A stretch of 64,000 bases of DNA from Poecilobothrus nobilitatus. Taxonomy: Eukaryota > Arthropoda > Insecta > Diptera > Dolichopodidae. Location of the stretch: contig OX352774.1 of NCBI GenBank assembly GCA_947095535.1, positions 219,096,965 through 219,160,964 of the forward strand, read 5' to 3'. The notes beneath the pieces are model-generated. The model was given only the letters and a program-made list of their open reading frames with translations. It ran no database searches and was not told the origin of the DNA. A program made the translations under genes and the position numbers. Of this stretch, positions 14,094 to 28,000 are shown one piece after another. The first letter of the stretch is position 1. Each line of letters begins with the position of its first letter.

Positions 14094-14425
14094 GCATATC
14101 TTCGAAATTAACAAAGATAGAAATTTAAAATTTTGTACGAGGGTGTTTTTTCTAAAATTTGAAATAAATTGAAGTGGTTGTTCGGGTACCTCCCACACAA
14201 CTCCCAAGATCGAACAAGCATATCTTCGAAATTAATAAATATAAAAACTTGAAATTTGATATAAGAGTGTTCTATCCTGTTCTGATAATGTCTCTAAAAT
14301 TTGAGATGAGTTGGGGTGGTAGTCGGGGTACCTTCACACACTTTCCAAGACCTAACAAGCATATCTTCGAATTTAATAATGATAGAAACCTGAAATTTTG
14401 TACAAAGGTTGTAAAAGCATTAAGT
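14094..14425 (+). repeat. Short tandem array, three units of about 124-141 bp
   Basis: GCATATCTTCGAA recurs at 14094, 14218 and 14359, each followed by a degenerate TTAA..ATA(G)AAA..TGAAATTTTG stretch. GTTCGGGTACCTCCCACACA and CGGGGTACCTTCACACA lie between them. The open frame across it (14174-14434) is a by-product of the repeat, not a gene. Confidence 0.7.
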
Positions 14426-15929
14426 TTTTTTTAGCTTATATTAAATACCTAACTAAAGTAACTTCTGGATTTTTAATTTAATTTGAATTTTTTGGGTGTA
14501 GGGTATAAATTAGTCGGTTGCATCGACTTACTGTTACATTTACTTGTTTTTTTATTAATTAAATAATTTTTTCATTTATTATTTATTGAAATATAATTTT
14601 TTTCTTTCTGTTTGAAGCCTAGTTTCTTTTTTAAATAAAAATTGTTCTATATAATTATTTCTGTTTTTCTTTTGGCGAAATTTAAAAAAAAAATTTATAT
14701 AAATTTGAGGATAAATTTCTTTTAATTTAATAAGTAATTATGTTTAATTTTTTTAAATTTCTTTAATATAAAGAAGTATAAAGTGTAAGTATACTTAAGT
14801 ATAAAGAATCTTTAAAAATTTTTATTTAAAATGTACTTTCAAATTTAAAATAATTGAGTTTTTATAGTTTAAACTATCGAATGGTTTTCTATATTTCATA
14901 CTGATCTTAGTTCTTTAATTATTTACTTTGAATAGGTATGTTCCTTAAAAAATTAATGTCCTGGAACAATTTTTAGCTAATACCAAACTACAGCGTCTTA
15001 AACTTTGAATAACCTCTATTTTTAGATGTGTATATTTTAGATTTTTCAATATAAAAACGTCAAACGAGAGGATATTTTTTTTAACTTCATAAATCGATAT
15101 CAAAATAATACAATTTTTTGCAAATTAAGAATTTAAATTTACCATTATTTAAAAAAAAAAATTTGTACGATTTTGAGAAAAGAAAGAAGATAATATAGCT
15201 AAAAATTTTTTTTGCATGTTTTGTCTAACGTTGTTCGAAAATGTTCGAAAATAAATATTTTTTTTTGCGTATAAATTAGTTAAAATGAATTTTGCATAAT
15301 TAAATATATTATTATTATTTAATATTTTATTATGTATAATGTAATAGTATTATTAATTTTGAATAAACAAAAAAAATTCAAAGCATAGGCACATTGTGGT
15401 GAATAAAATTTTGTGTAAAAAATTGCATACATTTAGGATGGAAAATATTTTAGAATTTTGTATCTTTACAAAAACATATTTATTGCATATATAAAATATA
15501 TTTATATAAATTAAAACAAACTTTAAGTGATGGCTATTTGACATTTAAGTAATATAATATTGTTCTGAGTCTTATAATAATAAATAACTGACCAGTCGAT
15601 TCCTTTTTACTTATCCATATTTAACTTTTAAAAATAAAAAAATTAAATCTTTTGTTTAGTCTAGGAGAATTCCATCATACAAATTATGAAAATAAAGTTA
15701 TTTAAATCAATTAATTAGCTATATGTTGGCTAGATGTTAGCTAGATGTTGGCTAGATGTTTTAGTAAAACGTTAAAAAAATATACATATACACATAAGTG
15801 GTTAGTGCCGATATCGATAGATATTGTTATCTTGTTGTTAGCGAAAAACTTTTAATGTCAGACTTTTATCAGAAGTTGATAATGTCAATTTTTCCAGATG
15901 TTTATAATTATTATTAAGATTTTTTTTTC
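14426..15929. other. AT-rich sequence, nothing recognised
   Basis: No gene seen. Contains the short TTGGCTAGATG tandem listed separately. Confidence 0.55.
15725..15760 (+). repeat. Short tandem repeat (GTTGGCTAGAT-type, 3 units)
   Basis: TTGGCTAGATG, TTAGCTAGATG and TTGGCTAGATG stand in tandem. Confidence 0.85.
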
Positions 15930-16092
15930 TACACGCTTACTAAACATCCTAGGAACCATTTTGCTTTATACTAATGCAGATTTAGCTAAATGGGGGAGGC
16001 AAAATGAGAAGGAAATATGATAATAAGGGAGAGTTAGAAGCTAAATTAAAATAAACCTAAAAAGGTTCTTTTTGAATAATTGCACATTGATG
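15930..16092 (+). repeat. Dispersed repeat, copy 1 of a diverged pair
   Basis: It shares ordered blocks with 38938-39090: ACACGC/ACGCAC start, AGGAA, TTAGCTAAATGGGGGAGGC versus TTGACCAAATTGGGCAGGA, and AGGTTCTTTTTGAATAA near the end. It is probably a transposable-element relic of unknown family. Confidence 0.5.
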
Positions 16093-19054
16093 AATGGAAC
16101 ATTAATGGACAGAGGTAGAAACACACAAGGTAGAAACAATTTCCAATTCATAGTAGTTCTCATAACGAATGAATTTTCATAATCAATTTTAAACGACCTA
16201 GAAATTCTACAGTGTGTAAATCAGCACTACTGCTGCCTCTGACGCAGTACTCAGAATTGCATATCTCGGAAAATGTTGAACACTGAACATTGTCTCCATA
16301 TAAAAATTTTAACTATAATTTATATCATTATAAGGTCTATGCAACCGCATAACCAGTGCACTTACCTGCGAAACATATCCTGTAGAATAAATTCAAATTA
16401 AATAAAAAACTCAAAAAAAAAAAAAAAAAGAAAGAAAAAATTAAAAAAAAATCAGAAATTTTAATTTTTTAAAAAATATTTTTATTTATTTTTCCTTTTT
16501 ATAAGAGAAAACTAATAACGAATTTTATAAAATCAATAATAATAACTATATTATTGCATAAAAAATTGTTTTCATAATATTATTTTTGTTTTTTCATTTT
16601 TTAATTTTTTTTGCTATTTTTTTTTTTTACTATCAATATAGATTTAAATTATATAAATTATACGGAGAAAAAAATTTATAATTTACTAAAAACAAAAATT
16701 GGGAAAAAAAAAAATAAACATCAGAAGAATTTCATACAAAATTTTCATATTTGTATGAAATTTTTCCAAAAAAATTTTTTTTGTTTTTTTTTTTTTAATT
16801 TAAAGAAATATTTTTGTGTAATTTATATTTTGTAAATTTAAATTTAAATTTTGATTTTTAAGATTTTAAAATGCTTTTTTTTTTTTAAATAATATTGTTT
16901 TTTTTTTTTGTAATTAATTTTCTTAATAAATTTCCTATTTTTAATTAATATTAATTAAATTTCTTTTTATTTTATAATTGTTTTATTTTTTGTTTTTTGT
17001 TTTTTTGTTTTATTTATTTATTTTTTAATTTAATTTAATTAAGAGCTTATATAACTAAAGAATTTTATACATTTAAATTATTTATATTATATAAATTTAA
17101 TATTATTATTATTAATATTACATATTTTGAAACTAATTTTTTTTTTTTTAGAACCTTCTATTTTTTGTTTGTTTATTTTTTTTTTTTTTAGTTTTTCTGT
17201 ATCAAAAAAAAAAAAAAAAAAGAATCTTTACAGAATACATTATTTTTTTTGTGTTTTGTTTTTTTTTTAGTTTTTATTTGGGAAGTAATTAATTATACAA
17301 ATATTAAAATTAAAACAATAATTTTTATTTATAAATAATGAAACAAATGTACATTAATACCAAAGAAAAAAAAAAAAAAAAAAAAAATTAAAATAAAAAC
17401 AAATAATTAGATTAAAAAATTTGTTTCTTTACAGTATTTATTATAAAGTGGAGCTTTTAAATTAATATATTCTTGTAACAGTTGTTGGAAACTGTTGGAA
17501 ACTGTAAAATGTATCTATAAAATAAATTTATATATATATTTTTTTTTTTATTAAATTTCCAATACACCTTACATATAATTTTTAAAAAATATAAAATTGA
17601 AATGAATTAATTATTGTATAATTTTTTTAATTTACTATACAAGATTATACTATATAAATAGAATTAAATAGGTATATTTATTTTTAATTTGAAATAAAAA
17701 ATGTTTGTTTTAACTTGAATGCGATCCATTATTTTTTTTTTTAATTTAATTTTTTAATTTTTATTAACTGTTAATGAAAATTTTTAAAATTTTTTACACG
17801 GTTTTTTTTTTTTTATAAGATACATATTTTTTATAATAAATTTTATTTGACTTGAAAAATATCTCCACTTTTATTGTTCTAAATCAACTTTGGTATCTAA
17901 TTACTTCAAATCTTTTTATTAAGTTATTTTTTTGTTTTGTTTTGTTTTTTTTTTTTTTTTTTTTTATTAATATTCTTTAATTTTTCATCAAATTAAATAA
18001 TTAATTGATTTGATGCTTTATGTTTCAACTAATATATAATAAGTAATATATTTATATATATAATAATTAGTTTTAAATTTTTTTTTTTTTTTTTTGTTTG
18101 TAGGTTTGTTTTTGTTTGAGTATTTAATTAAAATTAAATAATTAATTTTAGAGATACATAAATGGTAATAAAAAAAAAAAAAATAAAAAAAAAAATTTTT
18201 ATTTATATTATGTAATATGTATAAATTGTGTGTAACTATAAATATTTTGAAAAATCTTGAAATAGAAAAAAAAAAAAATTTTTTTTTAAGGGATTATCAA
18301 CAATTTTTCATGATTTTTGTTTTTTTTTTTTTTTTTTTAATATAATATTAAATATTTTTTTCTAATATTCACAGTAACATACAATAACTATTTAAATATA
18401 GTAAAGGCAGTTTTACAAAAAAAAAAAAAAATTTAAATCAGTTATCTATATAAATAATATGATAATGAATTTAAGATATACATATATTTATGTGTTAAAT
18501 TAACTATAGAAATACTAAATATATATATATGTATACATCTTTAATAAATTACAATAGTTTATTATTTTTTTTTGAAAATGATAGATATAATAATAAGTAG
18601 AATAAATTCTAATATGTATAGTGAAACATAAAAATCTATCTAAAGAAAATTAATATGTATATGAGAATACATTATTCAGATACATATATATGTATATGTA
18701 GATAGTAAGAATGTAATTTTAAATTAACAAATAAAATAAAAAAAAAAAAAAAAAAATGTGTTTAATGACCAGACATTTTGAATGCTTTGAATGAATTGCA
18801 TATTTATTTAAATATAAAATAATCTTTTATACTTAATTGTTTTTTTTTTTTTTTTTTTTTTTTCATTCTTTATTAAGTTTTACTTATTGCTTTTTTGTTT
18901 TATAAAACGAAAAAAAAATTGTTGTGAGTTACATAATTTACATTTTCAGTTCGAATTTTTTTTTTGTTTTTGTTTTTTTTTTTTTGAAAATAATTAATCT
19001 GTTTCTAATATAATATTATATTTTTTTTTTTTTGTTTTTTTTTTTTTTTACAAT
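16093..19054 (-). other. Homopolymer-dense 3' flank / probable uif 3' UTR region
   Basis: Directly downstream of the uif stop. Long runs include T at 17945-17965 (21) and 18840-18863 (24), and A at 17204-17221 (18) and 17366-17387 (22). Minus-strand AATAAA occurs at 18874-18869 and again near 18808-18803, either of which could end the transcript. No coding sequence seen; the short plus frame at 16611-16835 is low-complexity. Confidence 0.5.
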
Positions 19055-19086
19055 TTATTGAACTTCACTATCACTGTCACTTTTTT
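19055..19086 (-). CDS. uif: uif terminal exon (32 coding nt, stop codon)
   Basis: After an 873-bp intron, the acceptor TTATTTTAG (19088-19087 is the AG) joins in phase to give [12 protein letters not shown] and TAA at 19057-19055. The Ser/Asp/Glu-rich end looks like an acidic kinase (CK2-type) target (inference). Reading through the previous donor would instead give only a few extra residues, so this exon is the better model. AATAAA on the minus strand overlaps the stop codon, and another lies at 18874-18869; I cannot say which polyadenylation signal is used. Confidence 0.82.
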
Positions 19087-22000
19087 CTAAAATAAAAAAC
19101 AAAAATAGATGTATAAAAAAAAAATATATTTATCAAATAAAATATATTAATTAATATTTTGAAGAGCAGAAATAATTAGAAAGTATATGTATTTGTTTTT
19201 AAGAAAATTTTATTACTATATAATATTAAATAAATTGAAGGTGTTCAATTGATTCAAAATGGTTGACAAAGAAACGAAATCGTAAATGATTGAAGAAGTT
19301 GAAATGAAATTTTTCTTAAAAGAAATAGGATATTTCTTAACTGTTTTTAAGACAATAGTCGCAAAGTTTTCTAAACATATTATTGTTGTCATAAAATAAT
19401 TTTTTCCTTTTGTATTACATTTTTTTTTTAATCAATCTATAATATATGACGTGTATAAATATAATGCATCATTTTCGAAAAATCAACTAATTGAAAACAC
19501 ATATGAGAATTTTTTAATTTTAAAAATTTTTTTAACTTTCAACAACTATAAAAAAGAAAAAGTGATTATTCTTGTGAAAGGTTTAATCTGGTTTAATGTT
19601 AAAAGATGCAAAATGTTGATGAAAATGTAATAACTGCAGATTATTTTTATTATTATAGTAATTTTCGATTTACTGAATATATATATCAAAAAATCTGTAG
19701 AGTAAACTAACATTTCCGAAAAAAATATTGTTTTGAGTATAGCCTTAATTGCAATATGATCTCTTTTTAAAATTTTATTAATTAAAATGTTAAAAGAAAA
19801 AAAATAAATCAAAAAACATGTTAATTTTAAGAAAATATAATTCAGAAAAATTAAATTAAATAGATACAAAAATATTATTTCTGCTTTTTCTTTTTTTTTT
19901 TTTAAATTAGTTATTAGCACAAAACATATATAAATTAATGAAATTTACCTATAACTCACCTTTCTTTCCAGTATAAGCGTGTCGTTTCAGTCGATCATAT
20001 AAGTCTTCTTTAGTTCCATAAAGCGAAGCATTTGACCTCGCTAATGTACTCATTTTGGCGCTATGAATTCCTCCTAAAAATATTTTTCGAATTTAAAAAT
20101 ATAAATATGAAAATAAAATTCAAAAATTAAATTTACCATCTTTCATGTAGGCATCGTTATAAAAATTTGGCATTTCCCAACCATCTTCTTCATCATCATA
20201 ATAATGTGCATACGTACTGTGATGTGATGGTGCTATTGATTCTGCATATGGAGTATGTGCTCCATAATAGAAATTAACTTGTGATCCTGTTTGATCTATG
20301 GCTGGTGTTAACATTTTCTTTGGATCTTTTCGTTTTGATGATCGTACACAAATCATCCAAATTAATAGAACAATAACAATTATAAATATAACAGCTCCTG
20401 CAATACCACCAGCTATATATGCAAATTCTGATCGTTCCGCACAATATGCTCCAGTAAATGATCCTATACATCTACATGATGGAATTCCTTTAATATCTTT
20501 GACGCATGTACCAGAATTTTGACAATAACCGTCACATACATCGATACATTCCATTCCAGTGCCATTGAAACCAGGTTTACATTCACATTTAAAGTCAGAT
20601 GTTTCTGGTACAAGAATACAATAGGCATTTGGATCGCAATGTTGTTGGCCTTCAGCAATATGTTCGCATGGATTGGTGCATTCTTGTTTACTTGTCTGAA
20701 ATAAAAAAAATAAAATATCAATGTAATCATTTTACTATTATTAATGTTTTGTATAAACTTACAGCTCCAGTATTCTTTGTACTATGATTTGGTGGGCAAA
20801 CAATACAACTTGTTTGTTGAGCTTCAGATTGATAATAACCTTTTCGACATTCAATACATTGATTAATTGTTCCATTAAGATATGAGCCAGGTGCACAAAC
20901 TGGTAAAGTACATTCATCGACTGTTGAACCACCTACTTTTGGTGTTGTTCTACCTAATGGACAGGCTTGACAAGCTGGTTGAACACCTTGTAATCTGTAT
21001 GTTCCACGTGGACATGATTCACATTTACCATCAGATCCAAGTTGCATACCTGAAGTACATTCGTCTCTACATTCTTGTTGTGATGTTGCTTCAATTGAAC
21101 GTGTTGTTTGTCCTAAACCACAAATTTCACAACTGAATGAACCTTCATTTGATTGATAAAAACCGTGACCACATGGTTTACATTCACCGCTATCAAAATC
21201 GAAGAATTTTCCTGGTACACAACGTTCTTTACATTCGTCAATATTTCTTGCACCTGGTGCTACTGTAACACCAACTCTTCCTGATAATTTTGGACATTTA
21301 ATACATTGTAGTTGTCCTGGTTCTGGTTGGTATGTTCCTCTTGGACATGGTGAACATGTTTTATTTTCTGATCCATAATATGTACCAACTGAACATGGAA
21401 CACAATCTGGGACCATTACAACTTGACCAGCTGGACAAGCATATTCTGAAGTTAGAATAAGAGATGATGGATCAGGTACTGTATTAGGTAAAATGTCTTC
21501 AACTGCAAATTGATCTTCTTCCAAAATTAATTTTTGTAATAAAGATTTAACATTAGATCTTTCGCCTGTTGATGAATGTAAAACTGGATCACTGTTGATT
21601 GGAAAAATTGTTTTTGTTTTATATAGTATTGATATTTAAAAGTGTTTAAATGTTAAAAAATTTGTTATGTTTGTTGATATTTTGTTAGACATTTTTGTTA
21701 TTACTGTAGCGGAATGAATTTTTGATGATAATTATTTTATTTTATTAATTAATAAGTGGATTAGAATATTTTTCATTAAAACACATTTATATATTAATAA
21801 TGTGAGCGATCATATTGTGCTTTATTTTTAAAATTATTTAATTATTAAATATTAATATATTCATATACGTATATATATATATTATATTTACATATCCAAA
21901 CCAATACTACCAAAACCAAAATATATGTATTTAAATAATTATTAGAAATTTTTTAGATTAATATTGATGTTGTAGTTGATATAAATTATATATGTACAAT

Positions 22001-25000
22001 AAATAGCGTTTCAATGAGATATGATAATAATTACAGGTGCGTTTAATAATATTAAAGCTGTTAATTAAAATAATTACAGCTATCATCTAAAATATCCAAA
22101 CATGTTATATTGAACTGTTATTGTATGAAAAGTTTATGATATATCCCTTTAACTGTTCAAACAAATGTGAGCCAATCCGCATTTTAATGACTATATATTT
22201 TCTATTTTTAATTTTATTTACAAAAGATAATTAGATTAATTTTTTTAAATTTTAAAATTAAGCTGGTGAATGATTTATATTTTTATTAATCAATTAATAT
22301 TCAAACAAATAATTGATAAGCTTTTTAAATAAATTTTTTAAAATGAAAGCTGCAACATTTATGTCTAGAAAAAAAAATTTTTTGTACAACATGCCCTTAA
22401 TAAAATACAATGAATAAAGACACAAAATAAATATGAAGGAAAACATTAAAATGAGCCAATAAAATTGAATCCCAGCCACAAGAAAGCAATTAAAATTCTA
22501 GAAAATTTTATTGTAGTTTTCGTTATAAAACGTACTTGACTGCTGGGAAAGCAATCTCCAATGTGTAAGTATCTCCACCTTGTTGTCTACCTTGACGACT
22601 TCTTGCATCTTCATCAGTTTCAACATTTCTAGAATTTAGGAATTGAGGGGAAGTTTGCTTTATATAGATTTATTTGCAATTATGTTTACAATATCAAAAA
22701 TTTTACATCATTCATAAAGTTTTAATAAAATGTGCTTTTTTTTTTATAAGGGAGAGAAAATAAAATATTTAAACAAAAAAACTTAAAATCCTTTAAAATA
22801 TTTATAAGAAATACCATTTAACGAGCTGGATTATTATAGAAAGTGCAATCTTGATCTTAAATATTTTTTCAAATGTTTATTTAAAACTTCTTTCAGAAAA
22901 ATGTATTTTGTTGATCATGTTGATCATATACTATACTTATTTCTTTTTAAAGTTCGTTCTGTTTTGCTGTTTAATAAAGTTTTACATTTTATATATTGCA
23001 CAATTCAAAATTATTTAATAATTTTGCCAGTAAAATGTACAATTTTTAAACTTTATTTTAATTTTATTTTCAAGTTTTAATATATTTTAATACTAACTTT
23101 TCGACAGGAACTAGAGCATCCAAAACATAAGTGCCACCGTCGTCATCAGATTGTCTACGTACACGATTTGCTAATCCTCCCTTGTAATGATCACATTTTA
23201 CATCGATTTGAAGATCTTTACATTCTCTAAAAATAGAAATTATTTATGTATATTATAGAAAAGGTTTACAAAATTTTAAATTTTCTGATTACCTTGATCC
23301 TTCAACTGAATAAGAGCAGAAGTTCCAATCTCTATTAAGTGAATTGACTGCATTTGAAACCTTTTGTCTGAGAACACCTTGACCAGCTCTATTGCACAAA
23401 ACATCGGATGGGAAGAGCATTTTAATTCTAAATACTCTTTGGGCTGGTTTTGATGCTATAAAATAAAACATATAAATTAAGTTGGCATTTTAATTATAAT
23501 TTTAATATAAAAGTAATTTATAACATACGTGAGCAGGCTGGATACACTAATGGCATTCCTGGTTCAAGTGTTGGCCTCCAAAAGCCTTCAGCTCCGCAAG
23601 TATAGAATTCAGGAACAGGTTCTGAGAATCTAAGATTGGGCTGACAAGTGATTTCGCAAACCTTAAATTGTCCACCGGCTCCCCAGTCCTTACAAACTTG
23701 TGAACCACCAATTGGATCAACAGGTTGAGGACAGAAATCAGCTGTAAAATTATTATTTTAATTTTATTTTTTTAATCGTTTTATAATATTGTTAATGTTT
23801 TAAAATTGTTTTGAATTGTAACTTACAAAGTAATGAGACTTTAAAACTGCACGTTGCGCTATTTCCAGCAGCATCAAATGCAACATAAGTTATTTCATAT
23901 GATCCCCACATAAGAGTTTGACCAGGACGGTGACCATTACGTTCCATTATTTTAACAATGCCAATATTGTCACTAAAATGTGGCTCATCCCATGAAACAA
24001 CAGCAGAACCATTCTTGGCTATTACCCACAAATCGCCAGGACAATGTTCAACTCGTGGTGCCTCTTTATCAGTTTCTAGTTCTTGGCAATTAGGTCCTGT
24101 GTATCCAGATATACATCTTCTTTGTCCACACATTGATGGGACTGAACGTTCTACTCCACCAGATGTCATCTCATAACCAGCCCAATTAAGTGTTAATCCT
24201 CCATATAGAACTGGCTCACTACGGCAATCTCTTACTTGTTTTTGAATTTCAGATGTTACATCTAATGCTTTTCCCCAAATTTGTGCTTTCGTTATTTTAC
24301 CCTGGAAGCCAGCTTCAGCGTATGTAGCGCTTGCTGTAGATTCTTCAGGTTGTGGTCGACCCAAAACAGCCCAAGCATATTTTGGCAAGTTTCTTCCACC
24401 TCCATATTCAGTTTTACTTGCAATTAGACCTTCTGTGATTAATTGTAATTGTCCAGTAGTGCCATCCCATAAAATAGCTATATGATGCCATTGTCCATCG
24501 TTGACTGTAGTATATTCTCTAAATGAAAGGAATGCATCTTGAATATCTGGGAATAAAGATACTTGTACACCACTTGAGTGGGCCTGTAACAGTAATCTTC
24601 TATTGTTGGCAACATGTGGTGAATCTACTCCATATAATGTAAAGAATATTCCTGAATCATCTTTTTGAGAAAATTGAACCCACATAGCAATTGTTAAACT
24701 TCCACTTTCTCCTGTTAAGAATGGAACAACTTGTGCAGCCGTTGACCGTGTAGGGTCACTGAAGTATAAGTCATAATCAACTTGCATTGCTAAAAATACA
24801 TAATTAAATATAATCAAAAATTAATTTTTATGAATATAAATTTATTTTAAAAACTTACTTTTTCTGCAGTCATCTCCTGTAAAGTTGAATGGACATTGAC
24901 AGTAAAATCCATTTGTTAAATCAATACATTGTGCTCCTAATGGACATGAGTTGTCTTTGCAATCTATTATATCTAATTCACAATTTTTTCCGGTATAGCC

Positions 25001-28000
25001 TTCTGGGCATACGCATGTGTAACCAGCTCCATTATCGATACAACTAGCTCCGTTTTGACAAATTCCAACTTCACAAGCGTCAAATTCGTATTGACATCCG
25101 ATTCCAGTATAATCTTCTGGACATGAACAATTTAGTCCAGATCCAAAATCTTGGCATTTACCACCATGCATACATGGATTTCCGATACATCTTTCAGGAG
25201 CAGTTTCACAATTTTTACCATCAGTTCCACTGGGACATACACAGAAGTAATCCTCAAAGAGATCAATGCATTTTGCGTCATTTTGACATGGTTTTTGTAA
25301 CGGACAAGTCTTAATTTGATCTTCACATCTTTCACCCGTCCATCCATCGGGACAAATACACTCATATCCACCAATTCTATCACGGCATTTTCCGTTATTC
25401 AAGCATGGGAATGCTTCACAGTCATCGATATCGGTTTCGCAAAGTGATCCAGTAAAACCTTCACGACATACACATTCAAATTTATTGTCCAAATCAAGGC
25501 ATCTTTCTGTGCCCACTGGGTTACAAGGATCACTTAAACATTCATCAATTTCGGCTTCACATTGAAGCCCAACGAAACCAGGACGACATTTGCAAATAAA
25601 GCCATCTAATTGATCTTGACAAGTTGCACCATTTTGACATGGGTTTGATTCACAATCATCTATTGTGTTTTGACAATTTTTACCAGTATATCCGGGTTCA
25701 CACATACATGTATATCCGTCAACTAAATCAACACAAGTTCCATCATTTTTACATGGATCATTTGCACAATCATCAATATTAATATCACAAGCTAAACCAG
25801 TCCACCCTGGATGACAAACACATTCATGATCGAAAAGTCTATCAACACATATTCCATGTTTACAAGGTTCAGCCAAACATAAATCAATCTTTTCGTGGCA
25901 ACGTTTGCCAGTGAAACCTGGAGGACAACTGCAAGCAAAATCATTTACTAAATCAGTACAGTTAGCTCCTAATAAGCATGGGTTTTCTTCACAGTCATTA
26001 ATATTTTTCTCACAATGGATTCCTTCCCAACCAGGCAAGCAATCACATTTGAATCTTCCTTGTTGTAAAGCAACGCAACTAGCTCCATTATTGCATGGGT
26101 TTCCATTAGCTTCGCAAGGATCTATAGTTATATCACAGTCGACTCCAGTATAGCCACTTCTGCATAAGCATGTATGATTATTGTGACCAGGTTCATTTTT
26201 GCACATTGCTCTTGCTGGACAAGTATCATTTCTACAATCACTTTTTTCTTCTTGGCAGTTGATTCCAGAATAACCTAAGGGGCATTCACAACGATATCCT
26301 TGTGGTAAGTCAGTACAAGTCCCACCATTGTAACATGGTTGGGAAGCACATTCATCGATATCTATTTCACAACGTCTTCCTGAGAAACCAGCTGGACAGA
26401 AACATTGAATTCCATGACCCATTGGTACACAAAGTCCACCATGTTGACAAGCATTTTCGCCACATACAACGGGTTTACATTCTTCACGACCAACGGCACC
26501 CGATCCATCTGTTTTCATATTTGAAGGACATTCGTTACATGTTTGAGAACCTACAACACTTTGATAGTAGTTTTGAGGACATGGTGAGCACGGTGCAAGT
26601 CCAGTTGAAGAATATTGACCAGCTGTACATTTTAGTCTACAGTAACTCTTACCAGGTGCTGCAGGTTGGAATGTAAATGTATTACTTGGGCAAGCTTGAC
26701 AATCTTTATAACCATCAGTTGGAGGATGTGACGTAAACGAATTTCTCGGGCATTCCAAGCATGGAACAAGACCAGTTGGCGAATAAGTACCGTATCCACA
26801 AACTGGTATACAATCCAGAATTGATTTAGAACCTTCTTCTCTGGTATAAGTACCTGGTGGACATCTCATACATGAACCTTGTCTTTCTCTATTTTGGAAA
26901 AATCCTCGTGGACAATAAGTACAAATGCTATGGCCAGATCCTGCAAATGTACCAGCTGGACAATGTAAACATCGCGGCACATCATTTGTATCCATATTAA
27001 GTACTTCACCAACAGAACATGTAAAACCACGTCCGATAGAACTTTTCAAGGCACGTAAAGGTGGACACTGATTACCAATATTTGAAATATTTAATAAGTT
27101 TTCAATAACTGCACTTGCATATGGAACACTCAAATCAAATATTAAATTCAATGTAGACCCACAAAGATCATATAACTGTGGTTGGCGAATTGCTGGTAAT
27201 ACTGACATAACGAAATCCATTTTAACAACATTTTCTTCCAATAAAGTTGGGACAGATTTGATAAAGGAAACATTCATATTTACATTTACAGCTGAACATC
27301 GTTGTGATAAAATACTATTAAGTCCACTATAATATTGAGCTAGAAGATCTTGATATTGGCTTAAACAAGCCTGAGCCACAGCACCATTAGCTCTGTATAT
27401 TACGGTTGCAGTTACTTGATAATCAGCTTGTTGAGTGTTTTCTGAAACACAATCTGGAACTACGGAAGTTGGTCTCCACAATCTAGAGGTTTCACATGAA
27501 AATTGTTTAATTGGATCTCCATCAGTAAATCTAAATCCAGATTTACAAGTAGCTATGCATTCTACTCCTCGATCTCCTGGTAAGCAATTAATTGCTCCAT
27601 TAGCTGGAGGTTGTAATTCCCAGTCAACACACGGTGTCGCTTGAACTGAAACTTGGAAATGACACATTGCTTTATTGTTATGCTTATCAGTTGCAACAAC
27701 AGTAACATTTTCAAAACCACCAATTGGAATTATTGCTTTATCGGGAATGAAAGTAAGTTTTACGTCGCCAGATTCATCTGATGCTTTAACACGTTTTCGT
27801 GATTCGTTGAAATTTACACTGTAACTTTCTTGTTTATCTACAAGTTCAATAACATAACTTTGAGGACAACTTAATAGTGGTGGAGTAACATCAGGTACCG
27901 TAATATTAATTTCACAAATTGCAACGTTTCCATCGTAATCAAAAGCTACATATTTAACAACTGTGTTCTTAAAAATATACGAGGGTGTTTTAAAGTTTTG

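Noticed and set aside
19546..19920. 124-codon minus-strand frame
   Set aside because: It lies inside the last uif intron and is dominated by Ile, Leu, Lys and Phe from A/T-rich DNA; no motif.
24842..24859. uif exon ending at the downstream stop (..KSKFLK)
   Set aside because: Reading continues past a good donor (GTAAGTTT); splicing restores the frame into the pentraxin-like domain.
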